Part shown: in pieces, positions 1 to 7,404 of the stretch
Position numbering within the stretch: position 1 is the first letter of the stretch
Layout: every line of letters starts with the position of its first letter
Source of the DNA: JANMES01 sp038229715
GTDB taxonomy: Bacteria; Planctomycetota; Phycisphaerae; Tepidisphaerales; Tepidisphaeraceae
Length of the DNA: 64,000 nt
Direction of reading: 5' to 3'
Assembly (NCBI GenBank): GCA_038229715.1
Contig: JBBROD010000008.1
Span: 12,402 to 76,401, forward strand
Position numbers and translations under genes: made by a program
Notes under the pieces: generated by a model
Told to the model about the DNA's origin: nothing
What the model saw: only the letters and a program-made list of their open reading frames with translations
Databases searched by the model: none

Positions 1-270
1 GTGGGCGCGGAGCTGCTCTACTACCTGCTCCACCAATGCAGGAGCCTGCTCAACCAGCCCAAGCCCGCCTGTTGTTGACCGCCCCCTTGTCGCTTTTTTA
101 ATGCCCGTCGCAACCGATGACCTTCGCATGTCACTTATCTTAACAGGCTTTGCCAAGTTCGGAAAATCGCCGGAGCTGATAAAGAGTCGAAGATCCAAGG
201 GGCTGGATTCGCCCCTCGATTCCGGTTTAAGAAACATATCGGATCCTATTAAAGCGGTATGGCTCGCCAT
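1..270. other. Left edge, no recognisable gene
   Basis: One frame is open from the window edge to a stop at 76-78 and could be the last 25 codons of an upstream gene. A second frame stays open to about 278 but has no start that I trust. Neither translation resembles a family I know. I see no RNA gene here. The AT-rich stretch that follows belongs to the promoter region of the next gene. Confidence 0.3.
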
Positions 271-274
271 GCTG

Positions 275-291
275 TTATGATATCTTATTAC
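275..291. promoter_or_regulatory. Weak copy of the island operator motif (site A)
   Basis: TATGATATCTTA lies around a GATATC centre and, read on the minus strand, is preceded by ATGTAATA as in the site at 3934. It is a poorer palindrome than the other copies and is supported mainly by lying 60 bases upstream of a strong copy. Confidence 0.35.
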
Positions 292-346
292 ATTCTGGTA
301 GCAAGAGAATTCGTTGAAAATATGACTGAAAAAAGACTGCTTGACA

Positions 347-373
347 GACATAATATGTATGATATGTTATGTC
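347..373. promoter_or_regulatory. Operator-like inverted repeat and promoter (site B)
   Basis: Arms GACATAA and TTATGTC enclose a 13-base centre. Inside, positions 355-370 read ATGTATGATATGTTAT, identical to the minus-strand site at 25245-25260. A TTGACA hexamer at 341-346 stands 16 bases before TATGTT at 363-368, so the repeat would cover the -10 region of a sigma-70-like promoter for the metallopeptidase gene. The regulator is not known. Confidence 0.6.
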
Positions 374-389
374 ATTTGTCAGCTCGCAC

Positions 390-1283
390 ATGGACACTGA
401 CTCAACCACCTTGATCCTCAAGCATTCATTCCGTGCAATGTCCCTCATTGCGACGGTGGGGTCGGCGGCGCTATTTGTGAGCTGTCTGGTTGCATCGGGC
501 GCTGACGCGCCGGTCCCGCGCGAGGCGGCTCCAACGACATCACCCACGACCCAGTCAGCTGAAAACTTCGAGCCGACTGACTCCTATCAAGTCCACACTA
601 TCGAAGGCTGGCGCATCCTCACCAGCCGTGCGTTTAACGCACGGCCGACGCTGCTGGCCGACATGCTCAAGCTCCTTCAGTCACAGCTGTACCTGATCAT
701 TCGGCAAGTCCCGCCTGCGGCGGTCAGCTCGTTGCAGAAAATTACGATCTGGGTAGAGGTCGACGATCGCACCGCCGTCTCGCCGTGCATGTGTTATCAC
801 CCTGATCGCGAGTGGCTGGTTGGAAAGCATCTTAATCCTGACAAGACCGGAGGCGTTGAGATAATTAACGCCGGCACCGCCCTGGATTGGGTCCGTCGCC
901 AGCCGTGGATGACGCTGCACGAATTGGCCCACGGGTACCACGACCAATTTCTCCACGAAGGATTCGCTGATGCATCGATCCTCGCGGCGTATCGCAACGC
1001 GATGGACCATCACCTGTACGACTTGGTCCTCCGCGGCAATACCAAGATGCAGATCGCGTACGCAGCCAAAGATGAGAAGGAATACTTCGCCGAACTGTCC
1101 GAAGCACTATTCGGGACGAACGACTTTTATCCGTTTGTAGTGGGGGAACTGCGGACGGCGGACCCCGTCGGTTACGGTGCGTTGGCGGCTGCGTGGGGCG
1201 TTGCACTTCCAACGACAGCACCGTCGACCGAACCCCGGTCGGGCCCGAAATCGCTTCCCGGCGATGATCGCTGTCCTGGTTGA
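390..1283 (+). CDS. Secreted HEXXH zinc metallopeptidase
   Basis: Predicted exported protein of about 297 residues with an N-terminal hydrophobic segment (residues about 17-35, after a short K/R-containing n-region) suggesting a signal peptide. The centre holds HELAHGYHDQ, an HEXXH zinc-binding site at residues 177-181 with Glu178 as the likely catalytic base. A following EYFAELSEALFG motif near residues 232-243 could supply the third zinc ligand, as in gluzincin (clan MA) peptidases. The substrate is unknown. An in-frame ATG at 369 lies inside the operator and one at 438 lacks positive charges, so 390 is preferred, without a clear ribosome binding site. A related C-terminal fragment lies immediately downstream. 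The peptidase fold is fairly sure, the family assignment less so. Confidence 0.7.
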   Translation: MDTDSTTLILKHSFRAMSLIATVGSAALFVSCLVASGADAPVPREAAPTTSPTTQSAENFEPTDSYQVHTIEGWRILTSRAFNARPTLLADMLKLLQSQLYLIIRQVPPAAVSSLQKITIWVEVDDRTAVSPCMCYHPDREWLVGKHLNPDKTGGVEIINAGTALDWVRRQPWMTLHELAHGYHDQFLHEGFADASILAAYRNAMDHHLYDLVLRGNTKMQIAYAAKDEKEYFAELSEALFGTNDFYPFVVGELRTADPVGYGALAAAWGVALPTTAPSTEPRSGPKSLPGDDRCPG

Positions 1284-1410
1284 TAAGCAGGGCAAACAAT
1301 TTTCAGAGGATTGATGAGACGAAAATGGTCGGAATCCACGGATGTCGCTCGCCGACAGCGGAAGCGATCCTAACAATCCATACTGTCGCCGTTCGTAAAA
1401 TATCGGTTTT

Positions 1411-1554
1411 GCCAAGAAAGAACCCGTATACGCCGCCGAGAACGAAATGAAATTATTTGCCGAGACAAGCGAAGCCCTTTTCCGCACAATGGATTGTTAT
1501 CCAATCGTAAATTTTGAGCTGCGTCAGTACGGTCCAAGTAAATCGAGGGGTTGA
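1411..1554 (+). pseudogene. Decayed fragment of a second metallopeptidase
   Basis: Reading 1411-1554 in frame gives 47 codons without a start, ending in TGA. They align with the C-terminal part of the preceding metallopeptidase: YAAENEMKLFAETSEALF against YAAKDEKEYFAELSEALF, then YP and ELR shared at matching spacing. About half the aligned residues are identical. The HEXXH half is absent. This is a remnant of a divergent tandem paralogue, not a recent duplication, since the surrounding DNA is not repeated. Coding capacity is lost. Confidence 0.65.
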
Positions 1555-1569
1555 ATAACAGGAGATTTC

Positions 1570-2451
1570 ATGAGCACGCAAATCGGACCTCGCCCACGTT
1601 TGGCACGAGCTTTCACGCTGGTCGAACTCTTGGTGGTGGTGGCCATTATCGCGGTTCTCATTGCTCTTCTGTTACCGGCTCTTAACAAAGCCAGGGAGCA
1701 GGCGAATCGCGTTGCTTGTTTGGGCAATCTCCGTCAGATCGGCTTGGCGGCGGTGATGTATGCAGGTGAGAATCGTGGCAGCTTTCCGCTCGAATGTATC
1801 ACACCCAACGGCGCCAATGCATGGGCCAAAGGCACGTATTGGGTCAGACCTCGCTGGTTTCCGATTTCGCTGTATATGGCCTTTCAGCGGAACAACCCCA
1901 TCTTCGATGCGGCCGCTAATCCGAATCCTTCAATCCCTTCCAATCTCTGGCAGTGCCCATCGAATCCCATGTCGATAACATACTTGAAGACGTACTCAGC
2001 TCCGTACAACGGTCTTGCATTGCAATACAGCGATCCGATCGGATACATGAAGTGCGGCTATGTGTACCTTGGCATCGGCGTAAAGCAGGGAAAGGATTCG
2101 CAGTATTCGTCCCTCTTTATTACCGCGAAAGAAAAGTCGCGGCCAAAGCGAAACAGTTCGAAGGGAATCCTTCCGTTAGTGGCCGATGACGTTGAGTTTG
2201 ATGACGCCAAAGGCTGGGCCTCCAATCACGGCATGCGGGTCAAGGGGCCGGCACCGGTGGGCACTTTTGGCACGAGCATCATGATGAGCGTTCCCGGGAC
2301 CAACGTTGTATTCAGCGACGGTCATGGCGAATGGCGCCGGCTTCCGGATGGGCTCGTCCCTGGTAACGTTTCTCTCCCCGGTCAAGGGGCCTGCAATGCC
2401 AGCTTCGCTGAAGTTGTTGGTCCTGCCTACGGTACGAACTATTGGTTCTAA
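1570..2451 (+). CDS. DUF1559-type prepilin / type II pseudopilin-like protein
   Basis: A 293-residue protein starting at ATG 1570 behind AGGAGA. The N-terminus has the prepilin signature: a short basic leader then AFTLVELLVVVAIIAVLIALLLPALNKARE-like sequence, where cleavage would fall before Phe15 of RAFTLVELL. Near the C-terminus NVVFSDGHGEWRR carries the SDGH motif typical of the large prepilin-like families of planctomycetes. Such proteins are thought to be exported and processed by a prepilin peptidase; individual roles are unknown. It follows the metallopeptidase remnant and precedes the enolase-family gene by 50 bases, so co-transcription is plausible. Confidence 0.85.
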   Translation: MSTQIGPRPRLARAFTLVELLVVVAIIAVLIALLLPALNKAREQANRVACLGNLRQIGLAAVMYAGENRGSFPLECITPNGANAWAKGTYWVRPRWFPISLYMAFQRNNPIFDAAANPNPSIPSNLWQCPSNPMSITYLKTYSAPYNGLALQYSDPIGYMKCGYVYLGIGVKQGKDSQYSSLFITAKEKSRPKRNSSKGILPLVADDVEFDDAKGWASNHGMRVKGPAPVGTFGTSIMMSVPGTNVVFSDGHGEWRRLPDGLVPGNVSLPGQGACNASFAEVVGPAYGTNYWF

Positions 2452-2501
2452 TGATTTTCACATCACCCACCGCGCTCTCATTTTTAAAGGACATCGTCTA
2501 G

Positions 2502-3605
2502 ATGAAAATAATTGGTATCCGCGCCTATCGAGTCGAACTTCCCCTCAAGGAAGGGCGTTACAACTGGTCCGGCGGCAAGTCGGTCGCTGTCTTTGATAGC
2601 ACGATCGTCGAAATCACAACCAATGAAGGCTTTGTCGGCTATGGCGAGTCCTGTCCACTGGGGCCGGCGTACTTGGCGGCGTATGCGGGCGGCGTGCGCG
2701 CGGGACTTGCGGAGATCGCGCCGCTGCTCATCGGCCAAGATCCGACACAAATCGGCCCTATCAACCACCTTATGGACGCGGCGATGAAAGGGCACCCGTA
2801 TGTCAAAAGTCCCATCGACGTCGCGTGCTGGGACATTCTCGGTCAGGCGACGAACCGGCCCATGGTTGACCTGCTCGGCGGACGATTCGGACCAGACATT
2901 TTGCTGTATCGCGCGATCTCCCAAGATTCCCCGGAGGCGATGGCGGACAAGGTTGCAGGATATCGCGCCGAAGGTTACCGGCGGTTCCAGCTAAAGGTCG
3001 GCGGCGAATCCGACGTGGATATCAAGCGCATTCACGCCGTCGCTGCGAAACTTCATCCCGGCGACCGACTTGTGGCCGACGCAAACACCGGTTGGCTGAT
3101 GCACGACGCGATGCGTGTCGTCCGCGGTGTGGCCGATGTCGACGTGTACATTGAACAGCCTTGCCTGAGCTACGAGGAGTGCTTGTCGGTCCGCCGTCAC
3201 ACCAATCACCCATTCGTGTTGGACGAAGTGATTGACAACGTGGATGCGGTACTACGCGCCAGCGCCGATCAAGCGATGGACGTCATCAACTTGAAGATAA
3301 GCAAAGTCGGCGGGCTAACCAAGGCAAGGCTCATCCGCGACCTGTGCGTCTCGCTCGGCGTGGCGATGACGCTGGAAGACACATGGGGCGGCGACATCAC
3401 CACCGCTGCCATTGCGCACCTCGCACATAGCACGCCGACCGATCTTCTCTTTACCACGACCGATTTCAACAGCTACGTTACCGTCTCCACCGCGGACGGT
3501 GCCCCCCAGCGTAAGAACGGCCGGATGGCCGCCTCGTCGGCACCGGGCCTTGGCATCCGTCCGCGAATGGAAGTCCTCGGCAAGCCGGTGATGGAGTTTA
3601 AATAA
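2502..3605 (+). CDS. Enolase-superfamily enzyme (mandelate racemase / muconate lactonising type)
   Basis: A 367-residue enolase-superfamily protein of usual length. Metal ligands are visible as Asp193 (VADANTG), Glu218 (IEQPC) and Glu242 (LDEV). Lys165 (QLKVGG) and Lys265 (INLKISK) are the expected acid/base lysines of the muconate-lactonising subgroup. Sequence flavour (GHPYVKSPIDVACWD, EDTWGGDI near residue 305) recalls cis-3-hydroxy-L-proline dehydratases and hydroxyproline-betaine epimerases more than L-rhamnonate dehydratases, which use a His-Asp pair. In this island it could act on a sugar acid or on hydroxyproline from plant wall proteins; sequence alone does not decide. Family is secure, substrate is not. 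Confidence 0.8.
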   Translation: MKIIGIRAYRVELPLKEGRYNWSGGKSVAVFDSTIVEITTNEGFVGYGESCPLGPAYLAAYAGGVRAGLAEIAPLLIGQDPTQIGPINHLMDAAMKGHPYVKSPIDVACWDILGQATNRPMVDLLGGRFGPDILLYRAISQDSPEAMADKVAGYRAEGYRRFQLKVGGESDVDIKRIHAVAAKLHPGDRLVADANTGWLMHDAMRVVRGVADVDVYIEQPCLSYEECLSVRRHTNHPFVLDEVIDNVDAVLRASADQAMDVINLKISKVGGLTKARLIRDLCVSLGVAMTLEDTWGGDITTAAIAHLAHSTPTDLLFTTTDFNSYVTVSTADGAPQRKNGRMAASSAPGLGIRPRMEVLGKPVMEFK

Positions 3606-3930
3606 CCCGCATCGGGCGGTCGTGGAACACCCGTTTGCGTGGCTGGAGCGGGTGGGCCTCAAGACCGCCCGCTACCGTGACCGCGTTTGGCCTTGTTTAA
3701 CGTCTAACGAAAGGCATCGCAATCATGTCAGACGTAGATGTATACAACTATCAACGATGGTGGTGGTGATGATGGGTAGATGGATGGGCTGGCTCATTCC
3801 TAACAATTCCCGCACACTCACGATCTAATTTACAGTTTTGGCATTTTCTCCCAGAACGGCCCTTCCCAGCAGCTCCTATCTCCGAAAATCCAAATAATTT
3901 TCACCATTTTATAGTAGCTAACTTCACGAA
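3606..3930. other. Intergenic region, possible transposase scrap
   Basis: About 325 bases without a convincing gene. Reading from about 3607, a short frame gives VEHPFAWLERVGLKTARYR, which vaguely resembles the C-terminal end of IS5-group transposases (VEHxFGWxKTVGGLRxTRYR). It is too short to be sure. An inverted repeat GGGCGGTC (3614-3621) / GACCGCCC (3663-3670) has a 41-base loop and no T tract, so it is not a convincing terminator. The rest shows nothing recognisable. Confidence 0.3.
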
Positions 3931-3951
3931 TACATGTAATATATGTTATTA
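3931..3951. promoter_or_regulatory. Operator-like motif (site C)
   Basis: Positions 3934-3949 read ATGTAATATATGTTAT, matching the 16-base sequence at 355-370 at 14 positions and in the same orientation. It lies about 135 bases upstream of the PEP-CTERM gene that heads the first rhamnosidase transcription unit. Confidence 0.55.
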
Positions 3952-4085
3952 GATGGTCGAATTGCGGGATGGTGTAATGCGAAGCAGTTCGATTGTCGTG
4001 CCTCTATCGGTCATTTGTCAAATTGTAGGCAAGCCGTGCGTTGAATCGAATGAGTTTACAGTCACCTGTCGGAGGGTTTTTGAAT

Positions 4086-7000
4086 ATGCAGCAGAAGAAA
4101 ACATCACGTCGCGTCGTGTCCATCCTCTTCGCCACCGCCGCCATGAGCTCGGTCTGGGGCATCGCCAGTCAGGCGCTCGCAGCCACAAATACTTGGACGG
4201 GCTCCACGGATGGGGCCTTCGGTACATCGACCAATTGGTCGCCGGCACCGACCTACGCAAATTTCAATGACTATGTCTTTAATAACGCCACGAATACGAC
4301 TATCGCGCTGGGGGCAAATCGCAACTTTACCTCTTTGACTTTTCAAGCGGGGGCCGGGGCATTCAATTTCACCGGGGCTAACCAATACTTCTCCTATGGC
4401 AACGGTACAACGGGCCCGTCGACCTTTGCCGTCGATATGCAGTCGGGTGTGACCAATGACATCACGTTTAGCCAGACGGGCACTTCTTTTTACGGCTTCG
4501 GCTCGGCTGCTGTGGGCGGCACGTCAACTGGCACCTTCACTAACAATAGTTCGACCAACAGCCTCAACATTAACACCGAAATTTACTCCTACAACACCGC
4601 GTCCATGATCTTCAATGGCTCTGGCGCGATCACCCTCGGCATTTCTTCCAAGTTGCTCCAGAATTTGAACACCATGACCGTGTCGAACTCGGGAACCGGC
4701 ACTCTGACATTAAACAACACCACCGTCGGCGTTTATAACCTGACAGGTGCCACTACGCTCAGCAATGGCAGCACTACTTATATCAACGGCACATACACTA
4801 CAACGAGCGGTATTTCTGTCGCGAACGCGACGACTCTCGGCGGCTCGGGCACTGTCGCCGCCACCACGGTCGCGGCCGGCGGCATCATTAAGGCCGGAAA
4901 CGCGGCGGGCGTGGGCAGCCTTACCGCCGCCTCGATGAACTTCAGCGGCGCGGGAACCGTTAACATTGCGACGGCCGGCACGAATTTCCTCAATCTCACC
5001 GGTGCCCTGACCACCACGGGCGCAAACTCGATCACGTTGAACGTCACTGCGGCACCCGCGGCCGCATCGACCAAGTTGATCGGCTACGGCTCGCTAGCTG
5101 GCACGGGTTTTTCCGCCTTTCAACTCGGCGTCACGCCATCCTCGCCGCGGGGATTCGTGTTGTTCAACAACACCGTTGCAAAGGAAGTCGACCTGAATAC
5201 AGACTTTCCGATCTGGACCGGAGGGGTCTCAAACGTCTGGAGTACCGCGACGCTGGCCAGCCCCAAAAACTGGAAGTTGAACAGCAACTCCGCTCAGACC
5301 GATTACATTAACGGCGATTACGTTCAGTTTGACGACACGGCCTCGGGCTCTACCACGATCGACATTGCTTCTGCAAACGTCACACCGGGTTCGACCACTT
5401 TTACAAACAGCTCGCTGAACTATATCCTAAGCAGCAGCGGCAGCTTCGGTATCGCCGGTGGTGGTGTGCTTACTAAGAGCGGCGCGGGGACGCTGACCAT
5501 CAACAACACTAATAGCTTCACCGGCGCGGTCAACCTTAATGGCGGCAAGATCAACGTCGCGACCGTTGGCCTCAATGGCGCTAACAGCACGCTGGGAGCT
5601 GGTACCACGTTGGCCTTCAACGGCGGTACCCTCCAATATTCCGGCAATACGACCACCACCGACCGCCTCACCACTCTGGGCACCAGCGGCGGCACGGTTC
5701 AGGTCGACACCGTCGGCCAGACCCTCACGCTCTCCAACACCATGTCCGGTACTGGCGCATTCACCAAGACCGGCGCGGGCACGTTGTCACTCACGGGAAC
5801 CAACTCGTTCGCGGGCCTGCTTACGGTCGCCGAAGGTGTGCTAACTACGGCGACTTTCAACGGCAATAGCACCAATGGCCCCCTGGGCAACAACACGACC
5901 GCTGTCACCATCGGTGGCGCTTCCACCCAAGGCACCTTGCAGTACACGGGAGCGGCGAATGCTGCTGGAACGAAGGGAATCAACATCGCTGCCGGTGGGG
6001 GTAAGGTGAAAATCGTCAATGCTGCGGCTGGCGATATTTACTTGCAGACGAGCGGCGCTCTATCGGGCACAGGTAACCTGACCGTCGAAACCTCCAACAC
6101 CGCCGGAACGGGTCAGGCGGGTCGCCTGATTTTCACTACCGTTGCGAATAGCTTTTCTGGCAATATAACGCTGAATAACTTCACCCAACTTCAGAGCAAC
6201 ATCGCTAGCGGCGGCCTGATCTCAGGCAACTACGCTGCCTTCGGTGTCGGCAGTACCGGCACGGGGCCTGCGATTACCATGAACACCAGCAGCATCCTGG
6301 ATATTTATGCCCCCTCCGCCACTTCCGGCACCCACGCCAGTGTCCTTATCGGCTCGCTTACCGGCGCTGGTACCGTTCAACTCGAAGCCGGCTTCGCCAC
6401 CATCAAAGTAGGTGGCGATAACACCAGCACCACCTACAGCGGTGTCCTGAGTTCTGCGGCAACCCTATCGCTCAATAAGGTAGGTACCGGCACGCTGACC
6501 CTCTCTGGCATATCCAATGCTTACACTGGGGGAACGACGGTTGGTGGCGGAACGTTGTTGGTCACGAACGCCTCCGGTTCCGGCGCGGGCAGCGGGAACG
6601 TCGTGGTCAACTCGCCCGCAATCCTGGGTGGAACTGGCATTATCGCAATGGCAGCCAATAAACTTACCGTGAGTGGTCAACTCGCTCCCGGAACCACCGG
6701 GGCGGGCAAGCTGACCCTCACTGGCTCGCAAACGGTCGCCACTGCTCCGGACGTCGGGACTTCAACCCTGAATTTAACGTCAGGCAGCGGATACGTAGTC
6801 GACGTGGCGGGAACTGCCGTCGGCACCTCGTACGATCAAACGGCCGTGACTGGAACGATTGATCTCGGTACCGGGTCAACATTGTATTTGAGCCTCGGTT
6901 ACGTTCCGAGCACAAGCGACACCTACACGATTATTTCGAATGATGGTGTCGACGCGATCGCGGGTAAGTTTGCCAATCTGGCTACAAATGGCGCTCAAGG

Positions 7001-7205
7001 CTGGACCACGTACAACGGCCAAGCCTACACGTTTGCGATTAATTACGCCGCCGGCGACGGAAACGACGTGGTGCTGAGCTACTTCGGAACCGGCCAGAAT
7101 GGCGTGCAGTTAACCCCCGAGCCGACGTCGTTCGCGTTGCTGAGCTTAGGCGCAATGGGCCTGCTTCGTCGACGCAAGGCCAACAAGCAGCTGGCCGGCG
7201 TTTGA
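4086..7205 (+). CDS. PEP-CTERM autotransporter-repeat surface protein
   Basis: A 1039-residue exported protein. The start at ATG 4086 is set by GGAGGG at 4071-4076; a TTG at 4041 is open but unlikely. Residues 1-32 form a signal peptide ending ASQALA. The body is Thr/Ser/Gly/Asn-rich with autotransporter-associated beta-strand repeats, recognisable as GAGTLTINNTNSFTG, GAGTLSLTGTNSFAG and GTGTLTLSGISNAYTGG, each followed by a GG-type turn; a right-handed beta-helix is expected. The C-terminus has PEPTSFALLSLGAMGLLRRR, a PEP-CTERM sorting signal (motif, hydrophobic stretch, arginine cluster) that would be processed by an exosortase. It heads the operon with two rhamnosidases; a role in substrate binding or surface attachment is possible but unproven. 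Confidence 0.85.
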   Translation: MQQKKTSRRVVSILFATAAMSSVWGIASQALAATNTWTGSTDGAFGTSTNWSPAPTYANFNDYVFNNATNTTIALGANRNFTSLTFQAGAGAFNFTGANQYFSYGNGTTGPSTFAVDMQSGVTNDITFSQTGTSFYGFGSAAVGGTSTGTFTNNSSTNSLNINTEIYSYNTASMIFNGSGAITLGISSKLLQNLNTMTVSNSGTGTLTLNNTTVGVYNLTGATTLSNGSTTYINGTYTTTSGISVANATTLGGSGTVAATTVAAGGIIKAGNAAGVGSLTAASMNFSGAGTVNIATAGTNFLNLTGALTTTGANSITLNVTAAPAAASTKLIGYGSLAGTGFSAFQLGVTPSSPRGFVLFNNTVAKEVDLNTDFPIWTGGVSNVWSTATLASPKNWKLNSNSAQTDYINGDYVQFDDTASGSTTIDIASANVTPGSTTFTNSSLNYILSSSGSFGIAGGGVLTKSGAGTLTINNTNSFTGAVNLNGGKINVATVGLNGANSTLGAGTTLAFNGGTLQYSGNTTTTDRLTTLGTSGGTVQVDTVGQTLTLSNTMSGTGAFTKTGAGTLSLTGTNSFAGLLTVAEGVLTTATFNGNSTNGPLGNNTTAVTIGGASTQGTLQYTGAANAAGTKGINIAAGGGKVKIVNAAAGDIYLQTSGALSGTGNLTVETSNTAGTGQAGRLIFTTVANSFSGNITLNNFTQLQSNIASGGLISGNYAAFGVGSTGTGPAITMNTSSILDIYAPSATSGTHASVLIGSLTGAGTVQLEAGFATIKVGGDNTSTTYSGVLSSAATLSLNKVGTGTLTLSGISNAYTGGTTVGGGTLLVTNASGSGAGSGNVVVNSPAILGGTGIIAMAANKLTVSGQLAPGTTGAGKLTLTGSQTVATAPDVGTSTLNLTSGSGYVVDVAGTAVGTSYDQTAVTGTIDLGTGSTLYLSLGYVPSTSDTYTIISNDGVDAIAGKFANLATNGAQGWTTYNGQAYTFAINYAAGDGNDVVLSYFGTGQNGVQLTPEPTSFALLSLGAMGLLRRRKANKQLAGV

Positions 7206-7231
7206 ATCGTGAATAGGCTTCTAAACGGAGA

Positions 7232-7282
7232 GCGAATGCACTGCCCATTTCGCATTCGCGTGCGGTAGGCAGTGCTGATTTT
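7232..7282 (+). terminator. Candidate terminator or attenuator hairpins
   Basis: Two overlapping inverted repeats follow the PEP-CTERM gene: GCGAATGC (7232-7239) with GCATTCGC (7252-7259), and GCACTGCC (7238-7245) with GGCAGTGC (7268-7275), the second followed by TGATTTTCT. They cannot form together. The T tract is weak, so partial termination between the PEP-CTERM gene and the rhamnosidases is only a possibility. Confidence 0.35.
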
Positions 7283-7404
7283 CTAGTGCTCAGGCCACGA
7301 CGTCTGATGTGCGCCTCTCATTGCGCGGCATTCAATTTCGCGATCGAATTATGGGGGCGAAAAAAATAATTGACGCTGGGTTCTTCATTATACGGAAAAA
7401 CACC

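Noticed and set aside
275..547. Minus-strand 90-codon frame opposite the metallopeptidase start
   Set aside because: It crosses the operator and promoter and covers the signal-peptide region of the opposite gene; no family resemblance.
2502..3605. Naming the enolase-family enzyme L-rhamnonate dehydratase
   Set aside because: The pathway context invites it, but the catalytic residues are Lys165 and Lys265 rather than the His-Asp pair of rhamnonate dehydratases, and the closest resemblance I can see is to hydroxyproline-type enzymes.
3755..3795. TGG/ATGG-rich short repeat
   Set aside because: Only a brief low-complexity run without regular unit or spacing; no CRISPR-like repeat-spacer pattern occurs anywhere in the window.
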